From positions 1 to 20,242 of the forward strand of contig JAGBSR010000093.1 in NCBI GenBank assembly GCA_017631745.1: a stretch of 20,242 nt of DNA, in the 5' to 3' direction. Source of the stretch: Clostridia bacterium (lineage in GTDB: Bacteria; Bacillota; Clostridia; Oscillospirales; Acutalibacteraceae). The notes under the pieces are model-generated. The model had not been told where the DNA came from and searched no databases. It saw only the letters and a program-made list of their open reading frames with translations. This document shows positions 13,291 to 20,242 of the stretch, piece by piece. Each line of letters opens with the position of its first letter. The first letter of the stretch is position 1. A program made the position numbers and the translations under genes.

Positions 13291-13896
13291 ATGACAAACT
13301 ATCAGAAAGAGCTTGACAAGTTAATAGAAAGCATCCCCGAGGGAGAAGTGCCGACTCTTCTGCTTCACGCTTGCTGCGCACCCTGCAGCAGCTATTGCCT
13401 GGAGTACCTTTCCAATTATTTCAGCATTACTCTTTATTTTTATAATCCGAATATTTATCCTGAAAGCGAGTATGCGCTTCGAGCTGATGAAGCCCGTAGA
13501 TTTATAAGCGAAATGACCTTTAAGCATCCAGTTACATTCCTCGAAGGTAAGTTTGACCCGAGAGATTTTTACGACTGCGTAAAGGGTTACGAGCAGGAAA
13601 AAGAGGGTGGTGAGAGATGCTTCAGATGCTATCGTCTTCGCCTCGAAAACACCGCGAAACTGGCCCGGGAGATGGGTTTTGATTATTTCACCACTACCTT
13701 GTCAATCAGCCCTCTCAAGCGAGCTGAAAAGATAAACGAGATTGGTGAAGAGCTTGGTGAGATTTACTCTGTCAAGCATCTGCCATCAGATTTCAAAAAG
13801 AAAAACGGCTACAAGCGCTCGACGGAATTATCAAAAGAGTATGGCCTGTACAGACAAGACTATTGCGGTTGCGTGTTTTCAATAAGAGATAAATAA
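13291..13896 (+). CDS. queH: Epoxyqueuosine reductase QueH
   Basis: QueH (formerly DUF208) carries out the last step of queuosine synthesis, reducing epoxyqueuosine to queuosine in the wobble base of GUN-anticodon tRNAs. It replaces the unrelated cobalamin enzyme QueG in many Clostridia. The protein has 201 residues, the expected length. All family cysteine sites are visible. They are HACCAPCSS with Cys28, Cys29 and Cys32, then ERCFRCYRLRL with Cys110 and Cys113, and the C-terminal YCGC with Cys192 and Cys194. These ligate an Fe-S cluster and a second metal in characterised members. Further family motifs are FYNPNIYP (50-57) and TTTLSISPLK (134-143). AGGAGG lies 9 nt before the ATG. No other queuosine gene is near. 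It follows the transporter's terminator with an 82-nt gap where I see no convincing promoter, so partial read-through is possible. Confidence 0.95.
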   Translation: MTNYQKELDKLIESIPEGEVPTLLLHACCAPCSSYCLEYLSNYFSITLYFYNPNIYPESEYALRADEARRFISEMTFKHPVTFLEGKFDPRDFYDCVKGYEQEKEGGERCFRCYRLRLENTAKLAREMGFDYFTTTLSISPLKRAEKINEIGEELGEIYSVKHLPSDFKKKNGYKRSTELSKEYGLYRQDYCGCVFSIRDK

Positions 13897-13924
13897 TCAG
13901 ATGTTCTATATTATGCATCCTTTA

Positions 13925-13953
13925 AGCGGGCAGTTTTATCTGCTCGTTTTTTT
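13925..13953 (+). terminator. Intrinsic terminator after queH
   Basis: AGCGGGCAG (13925-13933) pairs with CTGCTCGTT (13940-13948) with two G-T pairs, running into seven T. Confidence 0.82.
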
Positions 13954-14002
13954 GCTGCCTGTTAGCTCACTGACGATATTATGAAGTGTGATGAAAAAGC
14001 AA

Positions 14003-14083
14003 ACGGTGGCTCCGTAAATCGCGATGCGATTATGAGGAAGCCCCAAGGCTTCCTCACGCCGTAAACGGCGACGGAGCCACCGT
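14003..14083. repeat. Cloverleaf intergenic repeat, copy 2 (arms in reverse order)
   Basis: The outer stem ACGGTGGCTCCGT (14003-14015) pairs perfectly with ACGGAGCCACCGT (14071-14083), 13 pairs. The inner hairpins come in order C, B, A. C is AATCGC-GAT-GCGATT (14017-14031). B is 10 pairs TGAGGAAGCC/GGCTTCCTCA with loop CCAA (14033-14056). A is CGCCG-TAAA-CGGCG (14057-14070), identical to arm A of copy 1. The flanks resemble copy 1 on the same strand: GTGATG before (13988-13993) and CTCACC after (14084-14089). The whole gap 13897-14361 holds the queH terminator, this element, an A/T-rich stretch (14100-14240) with nothing else visible, and the promoter and leader of the EF-G-2 gene. Confidence 0.87.
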
Positions 14084-14244
14084 CTCACCTTAACCGCAAC
14101 CCGACTGAATTGCTTCAAACTTTCCTCTCTATTCACCGCAAGACTTTACCTTTTTATGTCTGCTTTATCGCGTTACAACAGTATAAAACTTTAAAATTAT
14201 ACACACTGACCAAAAAATAATGCATAAAATTAGTTAATAATCCG

Positions 14245-14273
14245 TTGTTTTTTTGTTTAATTTATGGTAAAAT
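14245..14273 (+). promoter_or_regulatory. Sigma-A-type promoter for the EF-G-2 gene
   Basis: TTGTTT (14245-14250), 17-bp spacer, TAAAAT (14268-14273). The spacer carries an extended -10-like TATGG. The start codon is 88 nt beyond the -10, leaving a leader of about 80 nt. Confidence 0.68.
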
Positions 14274-14282
14274 GACAGTATT

Positions 14283-14345
14283 AACCTCAGATAATAGTTT
14301 ATTCAGAGGTGTATTAATTTTTAGGGATCCTGTAATAACGGGGTC
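14283..14345 (+). promoter_or_regulatory. Structured 5' leader of the EF-G-2 gene
   Basis: Two hairpins can be drawn in the leader. The first joins ACCTC (14284-14288) and GAGGT (14306-14310), with an inner GATAA/TTATT stem. The second joins GATCCTGT (14326-14333) and ACGGGGTC (14338-14345) around loop AATA, 8 pairs with two G-T. It ends two bases before the AGGAGG ribosome site. It matches no riboswitch class that I recognise. Confidence 0.4.
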
Positions 14346-14361
14346 TTAGGAGGTAATAGAA

Positions 14362-16431
14362 TTGAAATCTTATTCAGTAAACAACATCAGAAACATCGCA
14401 ATCGCGGGACATACAGGTAAAGGTAAGACAGCACTTGCAGAAGCTATGTTCTATGTTGCTGGCGTAACAGACAGACTCGGCCGCGTTATTGACGGTAATA
14501 CAATAATGGACTATGATGCAGAAGAAAAGAAGCGCAAGTGCTCAATCTCAGCTGCAACAGCATCATTAGAGTGGAGAGATACTAAGATTAATGTTCTTGA
14601 TGCTCCGGGTAAATTTGACTTTGCAGGCGGTATGGCTGAGTCAATGCGTGCAGCTGACTGTGCTCTTATCGTAACTTCAGCTTCTTCAGGTATCGACGTT
14701 GGTCTTGAAAAGGCTATTAAGGCTGCTGATGCAAGAAAGATTGCTAAATTCTTCGCTATCACAAAGGTTGACGGTGAACACAGAGACTTCTATAAAACAT
14801 TTGATACGTTAAAGGCTCACCTCGGCACAAAGCTCTGCCCTGTAGTTGTTCCTTATATGAACGGCGGTACTTGCGAAGCTTTCGTAAACCTTTGCTCAAA
14901 TAAAGCATTCAAATATCCCAACGGCCGTCCCGTTGAAATCGAAATCCCTACTGATGATAACATCGTTGCTATGAGAGCTGCTCTTGAAGAAGCAGTTGCA
15001 ACTGTTGACGAAGAGCTTATGGAAAAATTCTTTGAAGGCGAGCCCCTTACAAAGGAAGAAATCATTCAGGGTCTTACAAAAGGCGTTGAAACAGGTGAAA
15101 TCTATCCCGTATATGCTCTTTCAGCTACTAAGGTTGATGGTTGCGATATGCTCCTTGACGCTATCGTTTACTCAGCTCCCTCACCCGATAAGGCTAAGCC
15201 CGAAATCGCTAAGAATGCAGACGGTGAAGAAATTGAAATCGTTTGCTCAGAAAAAGAAGATCTTGCTGCTCTTTGCTTCAAGACAATCGCTGACCCCTTC
15301 GTTGGTAAGATGTCATTTGTAAAGGTACTCGCAGGTAAGATTACTCACGATACACCCTGCTACAACTCGAGAACAGGTGAAACTCAGAAGATGGGTAAGC
15401 TTGTTGCTGTTAAGGGTATCAAGCAGGAAGATGTTGCTTCAATCGATCTCGGTGATATCGGTGTTATCACAACGCTTCCGGCGGTACAGACCGGCGACAC
15501 TCTCTGCAATCCCAAGAATCCCATTACTCTTGAAGGCGTTGACTTCCCCGCACCCTCACTTTCAATGGCTGTTGTAGTTAAGAAGAAGGGCGAAGAAGAT
15601 AAGGTTGCTGCAGGTCTTCGTAAGATTATCGATGAAGATCCCACAGTTAAGTTTGCTACAAACGATGAAACAAAAGAAATGATCCTTTCAGGTCTTGGCG
15701 AACAGCATCTTGATATCGTTGTTTCAAAGCTCAAGGCTAAATACGGCGTAGAAATTGACCTTCGCATCCCCAGAGTTGCATACAGAGAGACAATCCGCAA
15801 GACTTGCCAGGTACAGGGTCGTCATAAGAAGCAGTCCGGTGGTTCAGGTCAGTTCGGTGATGTTTGGGTACGCTTTGAGCCCCACACAGAAGATCAGCTC
15901 ATTTTTGAAACAGAAGTTGTCGGCGGTTCAGTTCCCAAGAACTTCTTCCCCGCAGTTGAAAAGGGTCTTCAGGAAGCTATCCTCAAGGGTCCTCTTGCAG
16001 GTTATCCCGTTGTTGGTCTTAAGGCTGTTCTCTATGATGGTTCATATCATCCCGTTGACTCAAACGAAATGGCATTCAAGACAGCTGCTAAGATTGCATT
16101 CAAGAACGGTATGGCTCAGGCTAGCCCCGTAATTCTCGAGCCCATCGGTGAACTTAAAGTTTATATGCCCGACATCAACCTTGGTGATATCATGGGTGAT
16201 ATTACAAAGCGTCGTGGCCGTGTGCTCGGTATGGGTGCAGCTGATGAACCCATGATGCAGGAGCTCATCGCTGAAGTTCCTATGGCAGAAATGGGCGATT
16301 TCTCAACAACACTTCGTTCAGTAACAGCAGGCAGAGGTTACTTCTCACTTGAATTTGCAAGATATGAAGATGCTCCTATGAATGTTGCTCAGAAGGTTAT
16401 CGAAGACGCTAAGAAGGACGCTGAAGAATAA
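14362..16431 (+). CDS. EF-G-2 family translational GTPase (EF-G paralogue)
   Basis: The 689 residues cover all EF-G domains. The G domain comes first, with G1 GHTGKGKT (16-23), G3 DAPGKFDF (80-87) and G4 TKVD (134-137). A beta-barrel domain follows near 290-370, then domain III. Domain IV has the typical KKQSGGSGQFGDVWVRFEP, and domain V ends in TAGRGYFSLEF. The G3 DAPG without the DTPGH histidine, and the G1 variant, fit the EF-G-2 subfamily (as in Thermus EF-G-2) rather than the essential FusA. In canonical EF-G that His promotes ribosome-stimulated GTP hydrolysis; here Lys replaces it. The cellular role of EF-G-2 proteins is not settled. TTG (14362-14364) is the start, 8 nt after AGGAGG. 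Codon bias is strong, suggesting abundant product. It stands alone with its own promoter, a structured leader and a terminator. Confidence 0.92.
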   Translation: MKSYSVNNIRNIAIAGHTGKGKTALAEAMFYVAGVTDRLGRVIDGNTIMDYDAEEKKRKCSISAATASLEWRDTKINVLDAPGKFDFAGGMAESMRAADCALIVTSASSGIDVGLEKAIKAADARKIAKFFAITKVDGEHRDFYKTFDTLKAHLGTKLCPVVVPYMNGGTCEAFVNLCSNKAFKYPNGRPVEIEIPTDDNIVAMRAALEEAVATVDEELMEKFFEGEPLTKEEIIQGLTKGVETGEIYPVYALSATKVDGCDMLLDAIVYSAPSPDKAKPEIAKNADGEEIEIVCSEKEDLAALCFKTIADPFVGKMSFVKVLAGKITHDTPCYNSRTGETQKMGKLVAVKGIKQEDVASIDLGDIGVITTLPAVQTGDTLCNPKNPITLEGVDFPAPSLSMAVVVKKKGEEDKVAAGLRKIIDEDPTVKFATNDETKEMILSGLGEQHLDIVVSKLKAKYGVEIDLRIPRVAYRETIRKTCQVQGRHKKQSGGSGQFGDVWVRFEPHTEDQLIFETEVVGGSVPKNFFPAVEKGLQEAILKGPLAGYPVVGLKAVLYDGSYHPVDSNEMAFKTAAKIAFKNGMAQASPVILEPIGELKVYMPDINLGDIMGDITKRRGRVLGMGAADEPMMQELIAEVPMAEMGDFSTTLRSVTAGRGYFSLEFARYEDAPMNVAQKVIEDAKKDAEE

Positions 16432-16447
16432 TTCAAATTGAATATTA

Positions 16448-16475
16448 AATCCCCGCGTTGAGCGGGGATTTTTTT
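16448..16475 (+). terminator. Intrinsic terminator after the EF-G-2 gene
   Basis: AATCCCCGC (16448-16456) pairs perfectly with GCGGGGATT (16462-16470) around loop GTTGA, then five more T. Confidence 0.92.
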
Positions 16476-16499
16476 GTAGGTTGTTGTAACAGATAGGTT

Positions 16500-16577
16500 A
16501 GGGGCTCCGTCGCCGTAAACGTCGCGAGAGTGCTTTGCGCTCTCGAAAATCGCCTTTGGCGATTTCACGGAGCCCCT
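16500..16577. repeat. Cloverleaf intergenic repeat, copy 3
   Basis: The outer stem AGGGGCTCCGT (16500-16510) pairs with ACGGAGCCCCT (16567-16577), 11 pairs. The inner hairpins come in order A, B, C. A is CGCCG-TAAA-CGTCG (16511-16524), with one mismatch. B is CGAGAGTGC-TTT-GCGCTCTCG (16525-16545), with one T-G. C is AAATCGCC-TTT-GGCGATTT (16547-16565). It lies between the terminators of two convergent genes, so it is not needed for either promoter. The right flank CCCTCATTCGCA resembles the flanks of the other copies. Confidence 0.85.
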
Positions 16578-16610
16578 TGTCCCCCTCATTCGCACACAAA
16601 AACAAGCAAA

Positions 16611-16643
16611 TCAAAAAGCTCCCCCTGATGGAGGAGCTTTTTG
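16611..16643. terminator. Bidirectional terminator between convergent genes
   Basis: AAAAAGCTCC (16613-16622) pairs with GGAGCTTTTT (16633-16642). A- and T-runs flank it, so it works on either strand. It closes the large surface-protein gene, whose stop is at 16654, and backs up the EF-G-2 terminator. Confidence 0.85.
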
Positions 16644-16653
16644 TATTCAGATA

Positions 16654-19600
16654 TTATTTTTTATATCTTGCATCGGGAACATCACAGCAATTGATCTTGC
16701 CGCCCTTGAAGAGCTTAGCAATGATGTTCTGGAAGAATCTGTAAAGGATGCCCCAGAAGCTGTTCTTATGGCATGAGCATGAGCACTCATCGCCTGATTC
16801 AACTTCATCGTCTTTGTTATCTTCTTCAGTAGTATTTTCACCTAACTCAAGAGATGTCTGACCCTTGCCGATTGTTGTACCGTAGCCACCATCAGGAAGA
16901 GTATCACCTGTAACGCCTACAGTCCATTCCTGATTAGCCATAACAATGAATCTGGCTTCGCCGTTTTCATCGTTGTTTGTTTTGTATGTCTTGCCGGTAG
17001 CCTTGTTTGTAATTGTTACAGTTGCTGAGCCGGGAGCTGCGGGCTTCTTATCAGCATCATTTACTTTAATTACAAGTTCTACAGTCTTAACATCCTTCAC
17101 TATCTTTTCACCGCAACGAGTACAAGTATAAGTATCTGTACAGATATAACCGTTATCTTTGTCGGGCTCAACGATAGTGTGTTCTACCTTTCTTTCAACA
17201 TCATCAGCGTCTTTGTAAACGTCTGTATGACCGAGGGCAGGAGTGATTGTAACGAGTTCCTGAACTGCATCACAGCCTGAACACTTAAGAACTTTTTGGC
17301 CCTTAGTTGTACAATCAGCCTCTGTTTCTACAGGAACGCTGTAATCGTGACCTATTGCAGTGTAAACAGGCTTAATTACTGTATCACCTGCTACAGTAGC
17401 ATCTGTGCCTACGCTCCATGAAGCGAATACATAGTGGTGAGTATCATCTCTATCCTTAGCGGGAACTGTGCCGATAAAGGCAGGAATAGCTGCACCGTAC
17501 GCAAATTCACCTGTCTGAAGTGTCTTGTTATTCACGTCTACATAGGTTACACGGTAAATGCGAGTTGTTGCCTTATATTCAGCAACGAATGTGTAGTCAA
17601 CTGTAATTTCGAGAGCTTCGATTTCATCAGTTGAATAGATCTTGTCTGAGAAGCCATCTTTCCAACCGATAAATGCATATGTAGCTTCAACTGAATCTGC
17701 TCTTGTAGGCTCAACAGCGGTGAAGTCTACCTTCTGACCGTATACAACATCATAGAATGACTGAACAGCGAGACCGTTATAATTAACGAACTTAACTGTG
17801 AATGTCTGAACATCATCAGTCTTTGTATGACTTGCATCTCTCTTACAGGTGTATGTTGTTACACCGTCTACTGTCTTGCCATCATCCCAATCATGGCCGA
17901 GAGCATCCTCAGTCTGAACAGTTATTTCATAACCGCAGCTGCAAACTTTCTTTGTAAGTTCGGGAAGGTCACAAGTTGCTTTCTGTACTACAACATAATC
18001 TGCTTCATCATAGCTATGCTCTGATGCGGTATAACCTGCATAGAGTCTTGTGTTAGCATAGATCTTAGTTGTGAAATCGAATGCTGTTTTAAGTGTGCTG
18101 TCTGTATACCATACACCACTGAATGCATAATGGTTGTTGTCATCATAATCCTTTGTGGGATATACAGCGTTGCCGTCCTTATCTACCTTGCCGTATGCAA
18201 CAGTAGCGCCGCCTTCAACAGGTGTTGACCAGATATACTTTGTTGCACTGCTGTAGAATGTTACCTGATACTTATTGGGAATAGCATTGAATTCAGCAAC
18301 GAATGTTGCGTCACCTGAAACGATGAAGCTTGTGTCATCCTTAGCAGCTGTTTCATCAGATGCAGTTGCTGTTGCATCAATTCTCTTCCAGCCCTTAAAC
18401 TCAAATGCATACTGCTTGCTGAGACCTTCAGGAGCAAATACGGGTTCTTCGCTTACCTTAACTTCCGAGCCTGCAGCACCAACAAGTGTCTTGAAGTGCT
18501 CAGTTCCGGTATATGCGCCGGCGTTGTATCCAGTGGGAACAACGAATGTATGAGTATAAAGGATAGCTGTTTCTTTATACTTAGCTGTGTAGGTATTGCC
18601 GTTGATATCCTCTGACATTGTAAGAGGAAGCTTCACGATATCGCCTTCTGCATCAGCCCAACCTATAAATGTGTACTTAACCTTATCTGTTGCTGCCTTT
18701 GTGGGATCAGCGATAGTTACGCTTTCACCAACAGTCTTTGTTATATTTGTCTTGTCATTGCCGTTTACAAAAGTAACTGTATACTGAACAAGTGCAGGAA
18801 TTGTTTCTGTCTTTGTAAATTTACAATTCTTACACTTATAAACTGTGCTGCCTGCCTTGTCTGCAGTTGCTTCAGTTGTATCAATTTCATAAACGTGCTT
18901 GTTTGTCTTGGGAAGTCTGTAAACTTTGTAGTATGTCTTAACTTCACCTGTTATAAAATTAGCTCTTTCTTCTGTAACTATAGTTTCGTTGCCTTCCTTA
19001 TCGGTTACATATACATATGTATAATCACCGTCAGCAATTTCTACCCAATCGTAAGCAGTTGCAGGTGTGATTGTAGTATTGCACTTTGAGCAAACTTCTT
19101 TCATTGTACCTGCTTCGCCGCAAGTTGCTGCTTTTACAACAATCCACTCTGAGGTGTGCTTTGTTGCAGGGATCTCACCGATTATCTTCTTACTGCCGCA
19201 CTGTGCACTATACTTACAGTTAATATATGAGTAACCGTCTTCTGTACATGTAGCTGAGACATATCTTGTCTTGCCGGTATATACGTGAGCAGTATCATCT
19301 ACGGGAATTACTTTTACTTCTGCCTCATCATTTACTGTATTACAAACTGAGCAAAGTACCTTTTCTTCACCTGTAGCATAGCAAGTAGCTGCCTTAGTTA
19401 CTGTGTAGATGAAGTTGCCATCTTCGTCTGTATATGCATGGCCCTGTGCACCGGCATAGAATGCCTTCTCGCCATCTGCGCCAAATACATATGTAAGATA
19501 CTTGGTTACGCCTTCAAAGTTGCTTGATACAACTTCATTTTCGTTGAACATTACAGCCTTATCTGTATCAAGAGTTTCTGACCAGTCTGCTGCATATTCA

Positions 19601-20242
19601 GTTGTTACTGTAAGATCACAAGCTTCGCAAGCATAAGTAATTGTACCATTAGTTGTACAGTCAGCTGCTGTTGTTGCAACTACTTTTACTGAGTGACCTG
19701 TTGCAGGGATAGTTTCTGATACAGCATTATGGCCGCAAAGGAGACAAGTCTTTGTCTTGCTGCCGTCTGTTGTACATGTAGCTGCAATATCGCTTTCGAT
19801 ATAGTTGTGCTCGTCAACAACAATAATCTTCTTTGATACGCTGTTACCGGCTGCATCAGTTACAGTGATAAGATAGTTGCCTGCTTCTGTGATTGTGTAT
19901 GAACCACGACCTGCTACTGAGGTAGATGTGAGTTCTGTATCAACACCGTTGATTTTAAGAGTTGCACCTACTTCAACATTTGTAAGTGTAGCCTTTTCAC
20001 AATATGTTACGATATTGGGATTCTTAGCAGCATCGCTGTTGCCTGTAATCTTAAATTCAGGGGCTGCATCATCGTAAACAAACTTAGCTGTCTTAACACT
20101 GCTATTAAGCATATTACCTGCTTTGTCAACTACATAATAGTAAACGACATATTCTTCACCTGTCTGAAGAGGCTGATACATAATGTTATCATTTTCATCA
20201 CGGAGTTCCTTACCGGTTTCGTCAACCATTACAACTACAAGC
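16654..20242 (-). CDS. Very large secreted repeat protein (B-repeats plus cysteine modules), C-terminal 1195 residues; start outside window
   Basis: The frame stays open to the window edge, so the ATG at 20227-20229 is internal (numbering below starts there). Two Ig/cadherin-like stretches (about 26-53 and 55-139, with DKAGN and DAAGN) come first. Cysteine modules of the form A-x-C-x-x-x-G...C-x-x-C follow at 152-165, 191-204, 283-296, 328-344, 370-383 and 466-469 (first Cys lost). Five InlB B-repeat-like domains lie at 483-551, 554-648, 652-733, 808-886 and 891-957, with more cysteine modules at 753-765, 973-986 and 1030-1039. A prealbumin/SpaA-like beta domain occupies about 1050-1130. The end is an acidic linker, CSCSCH (1149-1154), an aromatic amphipathic helix (1157-1174) and CC at 1181-1182. 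It is probably a cell-surface adhesin or sensor; the signal peptide is not in view. There is no LPXTG or dockerin. Residues 1-1191 end at a TAA. Confidence 0.88.
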   Translation of the reverse strand, partial: LVVVMVDETGKELRDENDNIMYQPLQTGEEYVVYYYVVDKAGNMLNSSVKTAKFVYDDAAPEFKITGNSDAAKNPNIVTYCEKATLTNVEVGATLKINGVDTELTSTSVAGRGSYTITEAGNYLITVTDAAGNSVSKKIIVVDEHNYIESDIAATCTTDGSKTKTCLLCGHNAVSETIPATGHSVKVVATTAADCTTNGTITYACEACDLTVTTEYAADWSETLDTDKAVMFNENEVVSSNFEGVTKYLTYVFGADGEKAFYAGAQGHAYTDEDGNFIYTVTKAATCYATGEEKVLCSVCNTVNDEAEVKVIPVDDTAHVYTGKTRYVSATCTEDGYSYINCKYSAQCGSKKIIGEIPATKHTSEWIVVKAATCGEAGTMKEVCSKCNTTITPATAYDWVEIADGDYTYVYVTDKEGNETIVTEERANFITGEVKTYYKVYRLPKTNKHVYEIDTTEATADKAGSTVYKCKNCKFTKTETIPALVQYTVTFVNGNDKTNITKTVGESVTIADPTKAATDKVKYTFIGWADAEGDIVKLPLTMSEDINGNTYTAKYKETAILYTHTFVVPTGYNAGAYTGTEHFKTLVGAAGSEVKVSEEPVFAPEGLSKQYAFEFKGWKRIDATATASDETAAKDDTSFIVSGDATFVAEFNAIPNKYQVTFYSSATKYIWSTPVEGGATVAYGKVDKDGNAVYPTKDYDDNNHYAFSGVWYTDSTLKTAFDFTTKIYANTRLYAGYTASEHSYDEADYVVVQKATCDLPELTKKVCSCGYEITVQTEDALGHDWDDGKTVDGVTTYTCKRDASHTKTDDVQTFTVKFVNYNGLAVQSFYDVVYGQKVDFTAVEPTRADSVEATYAFIGWKDGFSDKIYSTDEIEALEITVDYTFVAEYKATTRIYRVTYVDVNNKTLQTGEFAYGAAIPAFIGTVPAKDRDDTHHYVFASWSVGTDATVAGDTVIKPVYTAIGHDYSVPVETEADCTTKGQKVLKCSGCDAVQELVTITPALGHTDVYKDADDVERKVEHTIVEPDKDNGYICTDTYTCTRCGEKIVKDVKTVELVIKVNDADKKPAAPGSATVTITNKATGKTYKTNNDENGEARFIVMANQEWTVGVTGDTLPDGGYGTTIGKGQTSLELGENTTEEDNKDDEVESGDECSCSCHKNSFWGILYRFFQNIIAKLFKGGKINCCDVPDARYKK

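Noticed and set aside
14003..14083. tRNA or tRNA-like gene suggested by the cloverleaf shape
   Set aside because: No GGTTCRA in any arm, no anticodon-sized loop, loops are only 3-4 bases, and the outer stem is far longer than 7 bp.
13936..14136. 66-codon minus-strand open frame across cloverleaf copy 2
   Set aside because: It reads through the hairpins with an Arg-rich translation and no ribosome site; an artefact of the repeat.
14283..14345. Known riboswitch upstream of the EF-G-2 gene
   Set aside because: Only two small hairpins, with none of the conserved core sequences of riboswitch classes that I can recognise; kept only as a low-confidence structured leader.
16501..16600. CRISPR array suspected from the palindromic repeats
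   Set aside because: The hairpins are not direct repeats with equal spacers, and no cas gene is present.
20227..20229. ATG as the start of the large surface protein
   Set aside because: The frame remains open upstream to the window edge, there is no ribosome site, no signal peptide follows, and the sequence begins inside an Ig-like domain.

Overview
The window looks like chromosomal DNA of a low-to-mid G+C Gram-positive anaerobe of the class Clostridia, probably a gut bacterium of the Ruminococcaceae/Oscillospirales type. The clues are strong AGGAGG-type ribosome sites, sigma-A promoters of the TTGACA-17-TATAAT type, secreted proteins built from InlB-type B-repeats and 'ATC..DG..C..C' cysteine modules, a QueH enzyme, and paired ABC exporters. 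The genus assignment is inference. No phage genes, transposase, CRISPR array, rRNA or tRNA was seen.

Layout. Positions 1-381 hold the end of an iron-containing alcohol dehydrogenase. A small membrane protein (437-940, minus) lies divergent from a family I.5-like lipase (1241-2446, plus). A minus-strand block follows. It has an acyltransferase plus acyl carrier protein operon (7797 to 6222), closed by a terminator, and then a separately promoted pair of overlapping ABC exporter genes (6108 to 2490). Two small secreted proteins (8032-8553 and 8706-9134, minus) each have their own promoter and terminator. Then come a MelB-type sugar symporter (9284-10726, minus) and, divergent from it, a small acidic lipoprotein (10879-11166). 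Next, on the plus strand, are an SLC45/GPH-like transporter (11355-13208), the queuosine enzyme QueH (13291-13896) and an EF-G-2 family GTPase (14362-16431). The window ends inside a very large secreted repeat protein (16654 to beyond 20242, minus) whose start is outside.

Most genes are single transcription units. Eight sigma-A-like promoters could be read directly, every one with a 17-bp spacer. Nearly every gene ends in a clear hairpin terminator.

The most striking unexplained structure is a family of three intergenic elements (1060-1140, 14003-14083, 16500-16577). Each is about 80 bp. Each folds as a cloverleaf: a G-rich/C-rich outer stem of about 11-13 bp enclosing three small hairpins. 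The outer stems differ between copies by paired, compensating changes, and the inner hairpins are related modules whose order changes in one copy. A second recurring theme is protein-level: three secreted proteins (8032-8553, 8706-9134, 16654-20242) combine InlB B-repeat-like domains with a short C-terminal aromatic amphipathic segment. In the large protein this segment is bracketed by cysteines, as in a possible surface-attachment module.

Functionally the window mixes sugar uptake (two transporters), lipid chemistry (lipase, PlsC-like acyltransferase, ACP), export (ABC pair), surface proteins, and translation-linked functions (QueH, EF-G-2). Apart from the acyltransferase/ACP and ABC/ABC pairs, nothing in the sequence forces these genes into one pathway.
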